Source: Maioricimonas rarisocia (lineage in GTDB: Bacteria > Planctomycetota > Planctomycetia > Planctomycetales > Planctomycetaceae). From it: 64,000 bases of DNA. The stretch lies in contig NZ_CP036275.1 in NCBI RefSeq assembly GCF_007747795.1, positions 6,998,001 through 7,062,000 of the forward strand, in the 5' to 3' direction. The notes beneath the pieces are model-generated. The model did not search any database, had not been told where the DNA came from, and was given only the letters and a program-made list of their open reading frames with translations. Of the stretch, positions 35,779-45,957 are shown piece by piece; the first letter of the stretch is position 1; each line of letters begins with the position of its first letter. The position numbers and the translations under genes were made by a program.

Positions 35779-36399
35779 ATGACCGAGACAGCCCCCGGGA
35801 CGGACCTTCCCGCCGCCCAGCGAAAACAGGCGATTCGCGAGCAGGCCCACGCTAATCGCCGCGAGCAGCCCGACAAGGACGAAGTCAGTCGACAGATCAC
35901 CGACCGGCTGATGGCGATGCCCGAATACCAGCAGGCCGGCACCGTGATGTACTACGTCGACGTGCGCGCCGAAGTGCGGACCCGTCACGCCCTGCCTGAC
36001 GCGTTGGCCAGCGGCAAGCGGATCGTCGTCCCCTGGTGCAACGACGAGGGGGAACTCGAGCTGTTTCACCTCGAAACGATGGATGAGCTCGAAATCGGCA
36101 TGTACCGCATCCTCGAGCCGAAACAGGATCTCCGCCGCCTGCCGGAAAAGCAGGTTCCCGTCGAAGAGCTGGACCTCATCATCGTCCCCGGCGTCGGTTT
36201 CGATCCGCAGGGAGGCCGGACCGGTCACGGCAAGGGGTACTACGACAAGCTGCTCGAGAACGCCCGCGCGGAGACGCCGCTGGTGGCGCTGGCGTTCGAA
36301 TGCCAGATGTTCGACGAGATCCCGATGCAGTCGCACGACATTTACATGGACAAGGTCGTGACGGAAGCCCGGGTCTATGACGGACGGGGGCGGCAGTGA
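35779..36399 (+). CDS. 5-formyltetrahydrofolate cyclo-ligase
   Basis: 206-residue cytosolic enzyme that converts 5-formyl-THF to 5,10-methenyl-THF using ATP. The N-terminal AQRKQAIREQAHANRREQPDKDEVSR is typical of the family. Substrate/ATP-binding motifs are seen at the C-terminal half, especially VPGVGFDPQGGRTGHGKGYYDKLL. ATG at 35779 has AGGA about 11 bases upstream. Its TGA stop overlaps the next gene by a GTGA junction, which couples folate and methanofuran-dependent C1 genes directly. Confidence 0.9.
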   Translation: MTETAPGTDLPAAQRKQAIREQAHANRREQPDKDEVSRQITDRLMAMPEYQQAGTVMYYVDVRAEVRTRHALPDALASGKRIVVPWCNDEGELELFHLETMDELEIGMYRILEPKQDLRRLPEKQVPVEELDLIIVPGVGFDPQGGRTGHGKGYYDKLLENARAETPLVALAFECQMFDEIPMQSHDIYMDKVVTEARVYDGRGRQ

Positions 36400-37349
36400 G
36401 CGAGCACGAACCGGCCCTCATCGACGACACGTATGCGGAAGCGTTCCGCAGCATCTATGCCGAGATTCTCATCACGGCCCGCGACCGCCGCTGGCTCGAC
36501 CATGCCGTCGTCGCCGCGACCGGCCACGCGTCCAGCACGATCATGTGCGACTGCGAAGCGGGAGTGGATCGCTATCTGAGTGGGACCGGCGACGAGGCCA
36601 CCCCCGATGGTCGCCCGGGAGCGATCGTGCAGTTGCATGTGCCCCGATTCCGCAAAGACCGGGAGCCGCATCTGGAGAAGACGCTGCTGGCCCGCATCAG
36701 CCAGAACGTTCTCACCTGCGCGACCGCCCGCTGCTTCAATCGCATCGATTCCGAGCAGCGGTTCCGCATCGGCAAGAAGACGAGCTACTTCGGCGACGGG
36801 TACCAGTTCCGGGACGAGCGATTCGGCCGGCCAGTCTGGGTGATCCCGATCATGATGGGAGAGTTCGTGCTCGACCGCACCTTCGGATTCCGGGATGGGA
36901 TCATGGGGGGCAACCTGTGGTTCATGGCGAGCAACGAAGACACGGCACTCGATGCCGCCGAGCGGGCCGCCGAAGCGATCGCCGCGTTTCCCGGCGTGAT
37001 CATGCCGTTTCCGGGCGGAATTGCGTCCAGCGGATCGAAGGCGGGCAGCCGGTACAGGTTCCTGTTCGCCAGCACGAATCACCCGTTCTGCCCAACGCTT
37101 AAAGACTCGCTCGGAGAAGAGTCGCAGGTGCCGGACGGGGTCGGCTCGATCAGCGAGATCATCATCAACGGTCACGATCTGGAGACGGTTCGCCAGGCGA
37201 CGTACGCGGGCATTGCCGCAGCCCGGTCGGTGCCGGGACTCAAACGGATCTCGGCGGGCAACTACGGTGGCCGGCTCGGAAAGAACTTTATTCACCTGCG
37301 TGAGGCGTCGGGCCACGAAGCGACCGCGTCCGCGACTCCTTCCGCCTGA
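36396..37349 (+). CDS. ftr: formylmethanofuran:tetrahydromethanopterin formyltransferase
   Basis: 317-residue cytosolic enzyme of the archaeal-type C1 pathway, which transfers formyl between (tetrahydro)methanopterin and methanofuran carriers. Characteristic segments are DTYAEAFRSIYAEILITARDRRWLDHAV, STIMCDCEAGVDRYLSGTGDEATPDGRPGAIVQ, ISQNVLTCATARCFN, KTSYFGDGYQF and MPFPGGIASSGSKAGSRYRF. GTG at 36396 overlaps the cyclo-ligase stop by 4 bp. Planctomycetes are known to carry such genes, thought to serve formaldehyde detoxification or oxidation. The other genes of the pathway (fhc, mtd, mch) are not in the window. Confidence 0.92.
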   Translation: MSEHEPALIDDTYAEAFRSIYAEILITARDRRWLDHAVVAATGHASSTIMCDCEAGVDRYLSGTGDEATPDGRPGAIVQLHVPRFRKDREPHLEKTLLARISQNVLTCATARCFNRIDSEQRFRIGKKTSYFGDGYQFRDERFGRPVWVIPIMMGEFVLDRTFGFRDGIMGGNLWFMASNEDTALDAAERAAEAIAAFPGVIMPFPGGIASSGSKAGSRYRFLFASTNHPFCPTLKDSLGEESQVPDGVGSISEIIINGHDLETVRQATYAGIAAARSVPGLKRISAGNYGGRLGKNFIHLREASGHEATASATPSA

Positions 37350-37357
37350 CCGACACT

Positions 37358-38422
37358 ATGGCACGCATTCCACTACTTGGTCATGCCGACCAGATGGCGA
37401 TGTTCCGCCGCGCTCTGCAGCGGGGACGGACGGCGCACGCTTACCTGCTGGTCGGCCCGGACGGGATCGGCAAGCGGCAGTTCGCGTGGGTCGTCGCGCA
37501 GTGCCTGTTCTGTCGCGAGACCGACGATGCCGAACTGTCCGCCTGCGGAGAGTGCCCCGCCTGCAAGCAGGTCGCTGCCGGGTCGCACCCCGACCTGCTG
37601 ACGGTGGGATGCCCCGAGGGGAAGAAGGAACTGCCGATCGAGGTAATGGTCGGCAGTCGCGAACGGCGCGGCCGTGAAGGGCTGTGTCACGACCTGTCAT
37701 TGCGTCCGATGTCGGCGAGCCGGCGGATTGCGATCATCGACGATGCGGACAAGATGAACGAGGCGAGCGCCAACGCATTGCTCAAGACGCTCGAAGAGCC
37801 GCCCGAAGGATCGATCCTGATACTGCTCACGCCGTCGAAAGACGCAATCCTCTCGACGATCCAGTCGCGCTGTCAGCCCATCCAGTTCTCGCCGCTGACG
37901 GCCGAACAGGTGACGACATTGCTTGTCGAGCAGGATTCAGACATCGATCAGGCAGCGGCACTGGAAGCGGCGACGTTATCGGAAGGGAGCCTGACGACGG
38001 CCCGCCAGCTGCTCGAACCGGGACTGCGCAAACTGCGGGAATCGCTTTACTCGGGGTTGGCCGTGAAGGAGTTCAACAGCCTGCGCACGATGAAGAGCGT
38101 TTCGGAAGCGCTCGACGAGCTGGGGGGCGACCCGGCAACGCAGCGGCAGAATGCCCGCTGGCTGGTGAAGTTTGCGGTCGAGTTCTATCGCGGTGTACTG
38201 GTCGCCAGCCTGGAGGATCGAGTCTCGCTGCATCCACAGATGCTCGCCTTCGCCCGCATGCTGCCGGCGGACCAGCCGGAGTACACCGATCGCCTGATGG
38301 CGATGATGGAACGATGCTTCGATGCCGAGCGGCATCTTGATCAGTCGATGTCGATCGAACTGAGCCTGGAAGGCCTGTTCGACGACCTCAGTCGTCTCTG
38401 GCGGGGCGCCATCGTTGTCTGA
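37358..38422 (+). CDS. holB: DNA polymerase III delta-prime subunit
   Basis: 354-residue clamp-loader subunit of the AAA+ family. The P-loop region is VGPDGIGKR at 32-40; the residue after Lys is Arg, not Ser/Thr, and delta-prime subunits often lose ATP binding. A zinc-binding Cys cluster is visible (CLFCRETDDAELSACGECPAC). DDADKMNEASANALLKTLEEPP is the Walker B/SRC-preceding segment, and SRCQPIQFSPL is the SRC motif. It begins 8 bp after Ftr and 343 bp before a RicT/PSP1 gene, the order also seen in Firmicutes. Confidence 0.9.
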   Translation: MARIPLLGHADQMAMFRRALQRGRTAHAYLLVGPDGIGKRQFAWVVAQCLFCRETDDAELSACGECPACKQVAAGSHPDLLTVGCPEGKKELPIEVMVGSRERRGREGLCHDLSLRPMSASRRIAIIDDADKMNEASANALLKTLEEPPEGSILILLTPSKDAILSTIQSRCQPIQFSPLTAEQVTTLLVEQDSDIDQAAALEAATLSEGSLTTARQLLEPGLRKLRESLYSGLAVKEFNSLRTMKSVSEALDELGGDPATQRQNARWLVKFAVEFYRGVLVASLEDRVSLHPQMLAFARMLPADQPEYTDRLMAMMERCFDAERHLDQSMSIELSLEGLFDDLSRLWRGAIVV

Positions 38423-38765
38423 GAATTGCCTGACCTGCAGTCGGAACGGCAGCCGATTTACTGCTGGTGGCCCGTTTCGGTCCTGCTGAATCCCCCCCGG
38501 AAAAGGCAGGCCCGTGTCAACCGACTCGGTGTCACCGCTCCGATGGTGCGATCCGCAGCGATGCTTTCTGGCAACGGGGATCCGTCGCGTGTGCCATTCT
38601 GCCGCAGACGAACGAAATCGGCATTGGCCAAGTGACGGGGTCTGCCGGTATACTTGAAAGTGGGAAGCTGTCGCACAACATATCACGCGGCACGATGATC
38701 TTCGGGCCCGCACTTTCACGATTGCGGGCCGGGGATCGCGTCGCGAGAGAAGGCTGAGTTTTTTC
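38423..38765. promoter_or_regulatory. 343 bp intergenic between holB and the RicT gene
   Basis: No gene seen. A weak candidate promoter is TTGGCC at 38624-38629 with TATACT at 38649-38654 (19 bp apart). A perfect 8 bp hairpin is at 38705-38730. The RicT gene starts 35 bp further on, after a T-run (GAGTTTTTTC). Confidence 0.4.
38705..38730. promoter_or_regulatory. perfect hairpin in the leader of the RicT gene
   Basis: Arms GGCCCGCA (38705-38712) and TGCGGGCC (38723-38730) with a 10 nt loop. The arms pair perfectly. Position 35 bp before the start codon suits a regulatory leader structure, but a regulator binding site is equally possible. Confidence 0.45.
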
Positions 38766-39656
<891 letters not shown>

Positions 39657-39677
39657 AGACGGGGGCAGCGTCCGCGG

Positions 39678-39715
39678 GACGTTTCGTTCCGTCAACAGAC
39701 GTTTCGCTCCGTCAA
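39678..39715 (+). repeat. two 18 bp direct repeats, 20 bp period
   Basis: GACGTTTCGTTCCGTCAA (39678-39695) and GACGTTTCGCTCCGTCAA (39698-39715), one mismatch apart, upstream of the Minf_1886 gene. Two copies spaced by two turns of the helix would suit an operator. They lie about 50 bp upstream of a candidate -10. Confidence 0.6.
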
Positions 39716-39744
39716 AATGGTGCTCTGCGGGCCGCAAAAGTGAT

Positions 39745-39773
39745 TTTCGTTTGATCCACGATGCGTGTATAGT
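39745..39773 (+). promoter_or_regulatory. candidate promoter of the Minf_1886 gene
   Basis: A TTTCGT element at 39745-39750, 17 bp of spacer, and TATAGT at 39768-39773. The -10 match is good and the -35 match is poor. The gene starts 100 bp downstream. Confidence 0.35.
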
Positions 39774-39872
39774 GGTTTCGGCTCCCCTCCGGAGCGAAGG
39801 TGGCCAACAGTTTCAGAGTTCCCGTGACGGTCGCTGGCGGCGGCACCACGGATGCAAATATGAGGCGGTGCG

Positions 39873-40271
39873 ATGAGTGTCACGAGCCGATCTGCGGTGC
39901 CCCGATTGCGGTACCATCCCGATGCCTACCGGTTCGTGTTCGAAGCCCTGCAGTTCACGCAGGAGCAGCTTCAGCGTCCCCCGGCCCGCGATCCGGACGA
40001 CGAGTCGGCCCACATCTCTGGTCAGGAGCTGCTCGCCGGCGTCCGGGAACTGGCCCTGCAGCGCTACGGTCTGCTGGCCCGTTCCGTCTTCGGCCACTGG
40101 GGTGTCCGCTCGACGAGTGACTTCGGCCGGATCGTGTTCGAACTGATTGAACGTGGCGAGATGCGGAAGACCGACCGCGATCAGTTGAGTGATTTCGCCG
40201 ACGTCTACCAGTTCGACGAAGCGCTCGAAGGGGAGTACGAGATCGACACCGACCAGGCGTTCGGCAGTTGA
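39873..40271 (+). CDS. Minf_1886-family conserved protein
   Basis: 132-residue protein of the small Minf_1886 family, found in planctomycetes and verrucomicrobia. It is recognised by [78 protein letters not shown] and a C-terminal [14 protein letters not shown]. No activity is assigned and no catalytic motif is visible. The membrane gene following starts about 45-50 bp later and may be co-transcribed. Confidence 0.85.
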   Translation: MSVTSRSAVPRLRYHPDAYRFVFEALQFTQEQLQRPPARDPDDESAHISGQELLAGVRELALQRYGLLARSVFGHWGVRSTSDFGRIVFELIERGEMRKTDRDQLSDFADVYQFDEALEGEYEIDTDQAFGS

Positions 40272-40315
40272 TCCGCCTCGCATCCCCTTCGCCGGCGACG
40301 CACGTCGCAAGGAGG

Positions 40316-40786
40316 TGAGCCATCACGGTCGATTCCACGCAGGCGGTCGCTCCCGACCAGGCGACCGCACCGCAGGCCGATTCGCGTCAACGTGGTTTTG
40401 CCGCACCGCCGACAATCGCCATTGTTGTACTGCTGCTGTGGCTGGGATGCCTCTCGCTGATGGTGGTCATGTCCGCCAATCCGGTTGTCGTGAACCGGCG
40501 GCAGGTGCTGCTCAGTGACGGCGTCGTCGCCGTTCAGGTGCTTGACCAGAGAACCGGCCGCTGCGACGTGACGGAACAGTGGGGCGATCTCGCCTTGTCG
40601 GGAGAGCAGACGATCGACGGACTCAGCGAGCTGCCTCCGCTGGAGGAATCGGCAAGCTATCTCGTGCCGGTGACCCGTGCGGGTGACTCGCTCTCCATCA
40701 CGCGGACACATCCGGACGGCGGCCCGGCCCTGATCTACCCGGACACGCCCGCAGCCCGGGCGCAGGCGCAGAAGCTGCTTCAGTGA
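40316..40786 (+). CDS. small membrane-anchored protein, start codon unusual
   Basis: Single-pass protein of about 155 residues: a short cytosolic N-terminus, one transmembrane helix (TIAIVVLLLWLGCLSLMVVM) and a C-terminal domain that begins NPVVVNRRQVLLSDGVVAVQVLDQRTG. The first in-frame ATG (40460) would cut into the helix. GTG at 40316 is in frame, but it lies inside a perfect AAGGAGGTGA Shine-Dalgarno (40310-40319); the codon at correct spacing is ATC at 40322, in the same frame. Either GTG or a non-canonical ATC start is possible. Function unknown; sequence suggests a small periplasmic domain tethered to the membrane. Confidence 0.6.
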
Positions 40787-40926
40787 GTGCCGGCGACTGC
40801 CGGGAACCGGGCCGACGGCAGCGAGAACGAGCCGGACACCGGGGCGGCGGGGGCGAGCGCATCCCCGCCCGGACACTTCCGAACAGCCCCGGTATCGCGG
40901 CGTCGATTCAACTCCTCGCGGTCGCG

Positions 40927-41871
40927 TTATTCGTTCAGGTGCTGAAGCTCGAGTCGGCGCAGATTCTTTTCAACGGCGAGCACGACCGTCTGCTGCAGCC
41001 CCTCATGGGCGACCAGCGTGACGACCGGCAGGACATGACGCCCGTCAGGAAAGTCGCTGCGGTACTCGAAGGATCCGTCGTTGGCCAGACGCACCGGCTG
41101 GTCATCAACGGTGACTTCCGCTGCCGGGTCGGTCCGACCACGGACGATCAGTTCCACCGACAGCTCCAGCGGCAGGGTTTCGTCGTCGACTGTTCCGGTT
41201 GTCCGTCCGAACACACGTGCGGACGGAGCCTCGCCGGATGATCCGCGATCGGACGGCTCCGGCACATCGGTGGCAACGTGGGCAGCTCCGGCCGCCGGTA
41301 CGTGGACGGGCGCGGCCGCGACCATGCTGAAGAACCGTCCACCGGGACTGACGGCACCGAACCGCAGCCGATACGTCCGGTTCAGACGTGGCAGGGCGAC
41401 GAACCATTCGTTGACATGACTCGGGACCGGGATGTCCGCCACATGGGCCGTCGCTCCGGTGGGGTGCTCGTCCTCGCCGGCGTCGAGCAGCTGCAGGACG
41501 AGGTTCGCCCGGTACCAGTCGGCACCGAGGGCCGCGGCAGCCCGCTGCAGTGTCGATTCGACAATGTTCCAGCGAACGCGGAGCCAGCAGGAGGAACAGA
41601 CATCGACACGAATCTGATCGCGGGTGATGTCGGGGGTGGCGGACACATCGCGCGCCAGCGTCCCCATGGCCGCCGTTTCACTCGCCCGGGGCGGATCGTG
41701 GGTCGTGCCAGGTGGCAGCACCTTGAGGAGCGCATTGACCAGTTCGGCCTTGCGCATTCGATGCCACCCGGTGACACCTTCCTGACGGGCCAAAGTGGCC
41801 AGTTCACTTCGCGTCCGGTGACGCAACTCGTCACGCGACATGGCAAAGTCTCGAATCGAGGGGTCGAGCAT
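40927..41871 (-). CDS. DUF4912 protein with Rho-N-like N-terminus
   Basis: 314-residue protein. The N-terminus has a Rho termination factor N-terminal-like helix pair (RTRSELATLARQEGVTGWHRMRKAELVNALL, residues about 19-50), and the middle a DUF4912 domain (VDVCSSCWLRVRWNIVESTLQRAAAALGADWYRANLVLQLL ... DIPVPSHVNEWFVALPRLNRTYRLRFGAVSPGGRFFSMV). The C-terminus is an Ig-like/beta domain ending in VILVAHEGLQQTVVL-like sequence (LPVVTLVAHEG). GGAGG lies 8 bases before the start at 41871; an internal ATG at 41841 is less well supported. The function of the family is unknown; RNA binding is suggested by the N-terminus. Confidence 0.82.
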   Translation of the reverse strand: MLDPSIRDFAMSRDELRHRTRSELATLARQEGVTGWHRMRKAELVNALLKVLPPGTTHDPPRASETAAMGTLARDVSATPDITRDQIRVDVCSSCWLRVRWNIVESTLQRAAAALGADWYRANLVLQLLDAGEDEHPTGATAHVADIPVPSHVNEWFVALPRLNRTYRLRFGAVSPGGRFFSMVAAAPVHVPAAGAAHVATDVPEPSDRGSSGEAPSARVFGRTTGTVDDETLPLELSVELIVRGRTDPAAEVTVDDQPVRLANDGSFEYRSDFPDGRHVLPVVTLVAHEGLQQTVVLAVEKNLRRLELQHLNE

Positions 41872-42285
41872 CGGCCAGGCCTCCGGCGGACTGGCATATA
41901 TGAAGAGGTGAGCGAATGAATGGACGCAAAACTGACGCGGCAGAAACGGGCCACAACGTCCCTGACGTCAGATCAACGCCAACGAATCACTCTATCCGGA
42001 TCGTTCGGCTTACTGCAACCGAGCCGGCCCCGGGAGGGCGGAAACCACAACCTCTTGGTTTTCTTCGGTCGGGGGTCACGATACGATAAATTGTCAGCAG
42101 ATCCTCCCAGAACCCTCCCGCGTCTCCAGCAGGAGCCGGGGGATTTGCGTAAACAGGGCTGAGACTCGTAGACACTGCATCAACCGACTGATCGTCCCCC
42201 CCGGCCGGCATGCCGGGTGGAGACGCGTGCTGAACAGTTTCTTCATTCAGGTCCGTTACTACTGCGAGGCGTTTCCGAAACGATC
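41872..42285. promoter_or_regulatory. 414 bp divergent intergenic region
   Basis: Lies between the DUF4912 gene (minus) and the ABC-2 permease gene (plus). Candidate rightward element TTGGTT at 42055-42060 is too far from the nearest -10-like TACGAT (42082) for confidence. No hairpin element of the island type is seen. A GTG at 42217 opens the permease frame earlier, with weak ribosome-binding signal. Confidence 0.35.
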
Positions 42286-43281
<996 letters not shown>

Positions 43282-43334
43282 GGAGGGGTCGGTCAGGTCG
43301 TGACCACTCCCCGAGCCTGGGATCGGCCACGTCT

Positions 43335-45311
43335 GTGACTTCGAATCCATCGAACGCTTATCATCGCATCCTGCCCCGTCGCACCTGGTGGCGGCGGGGG
43401 GGATGGGCTGTCGCTTTGTGGTCGCTCGTCAGCGGCCTGACATTGTGCGGCCTGTTGCTGATCGCAACCGTACTGGTCGACGCCGCCTCCCGACATGGAC
43501 GGCTGACCGTCCCGCCCGACGAGGTCGAAAGCTTCGTCGCGTTTCTCGAGGAAACGAACGCTCCGGGCCTGCCGACGGCTCCTGCGGCTGGCGAGTCCCT
43601 CGTCATGCAGAACAGCGGTCTGCTTGCGACCGCGTGGATGCACCGCGATCAGGTCTTCTATCGCTGGCTGCTGCCGCTCACTCAGAGGATGGCCTTCCTC
43701 CGCGATAACAGCACGGCACTGTTTGCCGTCATTGTCGTCCTGACGCTCCTGTCGCTGATCCACGTAGCGGCACTGGCCCGCATCCGGGCCCGCGGCATGC
43801 GCGTTGCGGTCCAGGTGTCGGCCCACCTGCGCGAACTGTTGCACCGTCAGGTGCTGCGGATGGGAACGAGTGATCTTTCGGACCAGGAACAGCAGCGCCC
43901 CCTCGAGCTGTTCACCAAAGAGGTGGACCAGGTCCGGGACGGTGTGTACGCCTGGGTGACCCGCAGCGCCCGCGATGGCGTGACGTTCCTTCTTTTGACG
44001 GTGATGCTGTTCGTGCTCGACTGGCGGCTGGCACTGCAGTGCTCCGTACCGGTTGCCATCGCCTGGTGGATCTACAACCGGGGACGCGAACGCGGGCTGG
44101 AACGCCGCCGACTGGCCGAATCGAAAGCCGAATCGGAACTGCGGCTGCTTGCCGAGAGCCTCAAGAAGGCCCGCCTGGTTCGCGGGTACGGCATGGAGGA
44201 CTTCGAGCACGAGCGATTCGAAACGCACCTGCAGCGGTTCACACGCGACGTGGCAGGTGGTCTGCGGCGGCAGGGATGGTCGCGGGCCGGAGCGGTCGCG
44301 ATCGCGATTCTGTTCGTCTTTCTGTCCGTCTACCTCGTCATGGCCCGCGGGCTGACTCCGACGTCTCCGGTCGCGATTTCGACGGCGCTGTTCGTGCTGG
44401 GCACGTTCGCTTTGCTGGCCCCCCTGGCCGACTCGCTATGGGGATTGCCCGCCGCCTACGAACAGATCAACCGTTCGGGCGAAAGGATCTTCCGCTACCT
44501 GGCGCAGATCCCCGAAGTCGGTCAGGCGGTCGGAGCCAAGTTTCAGGAGCCGGTCTCGAAGTCGATCATCTTCGAATCGGTCGACTACACCCGCAACGGC
44601 CGCGAGATCCTGAAGAACTTCGACCTGAGAATTCCCGCAGGAACCGTGACGGCACTCGTCTCGCTGGATCCGCTCGCCCCCAAGGCGGCCGGGTACCTGC
44701 TCCCCCGGTTCATCGAGCCGACTGCCGGGCGAATCCTCTTCGACAGCGAGGACGTCGCCTGGGGCACGCTGGAGTCGATTCGGGCGGAGACAATCCTGAT
44801 CGGCGGCAGCGACCCCTGTTTTACCGGGACCGCGCTCGAGAACATTACCTGCGGCGACCCGCGCTACAGTACACAGGCGGCGATCGACGCGGCAAAACGG
44901 GCGCACGCGCACAACTTCATCCAGAAGCTCTCGCAGGGCTACGAGACGGCACTGGGTGAGCATGGCGAACAGCTCGACGCGGGACAGGCATTCCGGCTGA
45001 GCCTGGCCCGGGCGATCCTCCGTAACCCGGCGGTGATGATCATCGAAGAGCCGGCCGCGACGCTGGACGACGATACCAAGGCTCTGCTGGACGACACGTA
45101 CAACCGGATCGCCCGTGATTGCACCCTGATCTTTCTGCCGTCCCGGCTTTCCACCGTCAGGCGATGCGACCAGGTGGCGCTGATCCACGATGGCCGGATC
45201 GAATCGCTGGGCCCGCACGCAGAACTGGTCAACCGTTCGGACCTGTACCGGCACTGGGAATATGTGACGTTCAACACGTTCCGTCACTTCGAGCCGCAAC
45301 CGACCTCATGA
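43335..45311 (+). CDS. ABC exporter half-transporter with degenerate ATPase domain
   Basis: 658-residue ABC exporter, six-helix membrane domain at about 25-395 and nucleotide-binding domain at about 405-650. Every catalytic motif is altered. Walker A is SLDPLAPKA (443-451, Lys450 kept, glycines and Ser/Thr lost). The Q-loop position has Ser492. The signature is LDAGQ (547-551). Walker B ends in Glu-Glu (571-572) instead of Asp-Glu, and the switch His is Ser603 (LPSRLSTVRR). The D-loop is TLDDDT. The gene is intact, with no stop or frameshift, so loss of ATPase is probably functional. It overlaps an HD hydrolase gene (ATGA). A partner with active ATPase is not in the window. Confidence 0.85.
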   Translation: MTSNPSNAYHRILPRRTWWRRGGWAVALWSLVSGLTLCGLLLIATVLVDAASRHGRLTVPPDEVESFVAFLEETNAPGLPTAPAAGESLVMQNSGLLATAWMHRDQVFYRWLLPLTQRMAFLRDNSTALFAVIVVLTLLSLIHVAALARIRARGMRVAVQVSAHLRELLHRQVLRMGTSDLSDQEQQRPLELFTKEVDQVRDGVYAWVTRSARDGVTFLLLTVMLFVLDWRLALQCSVPVAIAWWIYNRGRERGLERRRLAESKAESELRLLAESLKKARLVRGYGMEDFEHERFETHLQRFTRDVAGGLRRQGWSRAGAVAIAILFVFLSVYLVMARGLTPTSPVAISTALFVLGTFALLAPLADSLWGLPAAYEQINRSGERIFRYLAQIPEVGQAVGAKFQEPVSKSIIFESVDYTRNGREILKNFDLRIPAGTVTALVSLDPLAPKAAGYLLPRFIEPTAGRILFDSEDVAWGTLESIRAETILIGGSDPCFTGTALENITCGDPRYSTQAAIDAAKRAHAHNFIQKLSQGYETALGEHGEQLDAGQAFRLSLARAILRNPAVMIIEEPAATLDDDTKALLDDTYNRIARDCTLIFLPSRLSTVRRCDQVALIHDGRIESLGPHAELVNRSDLYRHWEYVTFNTFRHFEPQPTS

Positions 45312-45952
45312 GTTGCGACCATGGGGACGTATCGGACGAGATCGGACTTCCGGGAGCGGCTTCCCCGCGGCATGGCACAGCCGGTCTCTCGACGCTGCTC
45401 GAACGGGCTCTGCGTGTTGCGGGAACGGCCCACGCCGGCCAGCACCGCAAGGGAACCGACATTCCCTACGTGGTGCATCCGCTGGCCGTCGTTCTGATCC
45501 TGACGCGGGCCGGCATCGACGACGACGAAACGCTGGCTGCGGCCATCCTGCACGATGTTGTCGAAGACACCGACTGGACCGCCGAGCGGCTGCAGCGCGA
45601 GTTTCCTCCGCGGGTCGTCGAACTGGTGGCCGCCCTGTCCGAGCAGAAGACCACATCGGACGGCGAGCCGATCCCATGGGAGACCCGCAAGCGGGAGCAC
45701 ATGCAGCGGCTCGGCGCAAGTTGCTCGGCGGCTCGGGCCATTGCTCTGGCGGACAAGCTGCACAACGCCCGGTCGCTGCTGTACGACGCAGAGGCTGGAG
45801 GCGTCTGCTGGGACCGCTTCAACGCGCCGCGCGATCGGATTCTTGACCGCTACCGTGAGGCGGCCGAGCGTCTGGGGGGCGACGAACCGCCGCTGGCCCG
45901 GCTGGTCACCGAACTGCGCGAGACAATTGATCGACTCTCGGCGGTCGATTAG
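45308..45952 (+). CDS. HD-domain (p)ppGpp hydrolase-like protein
   Basis: 214-residue cytosolic protein starting at 45308, overlapping the exporter stop by 4 bp. The HD domain has the SpoT/MESH1-like pattern: AGTAHAGQHRKGTDIPYVVHPLAVVLIL with His, ILHDVVEDTDW (His-Asp), and KLHNARSLLYDAE. No synthetase domain follows, so it would be a small alarmone or nucleotide phosphohydrolase (or related). Active-site residues look intact. The ATGA overlap with the degenerate exporter implies coupled expression. It converges on ispH with a 5 bp gap. Confidence 0.85.
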   Translation: MSCDHGDVSDEIGLPGAASPRHGTAGLSTLLERALRVAGTAHAGQHRKGTDIPYVVHPLAVVLILTRAGIDDDETLAAAILHDVVEDTDWTAERLQREFPPRVVELVAALSEQKTTSDGEPIPWETRKREHMQRLGASCSAARAIALADKLHNARSLLYDAEAGGVCWDRFNAPRDRILDRYREAAERLGGDEPPLARLVTELRETIDRLSAVD

Positions 45953-45957
45953 CCGGC

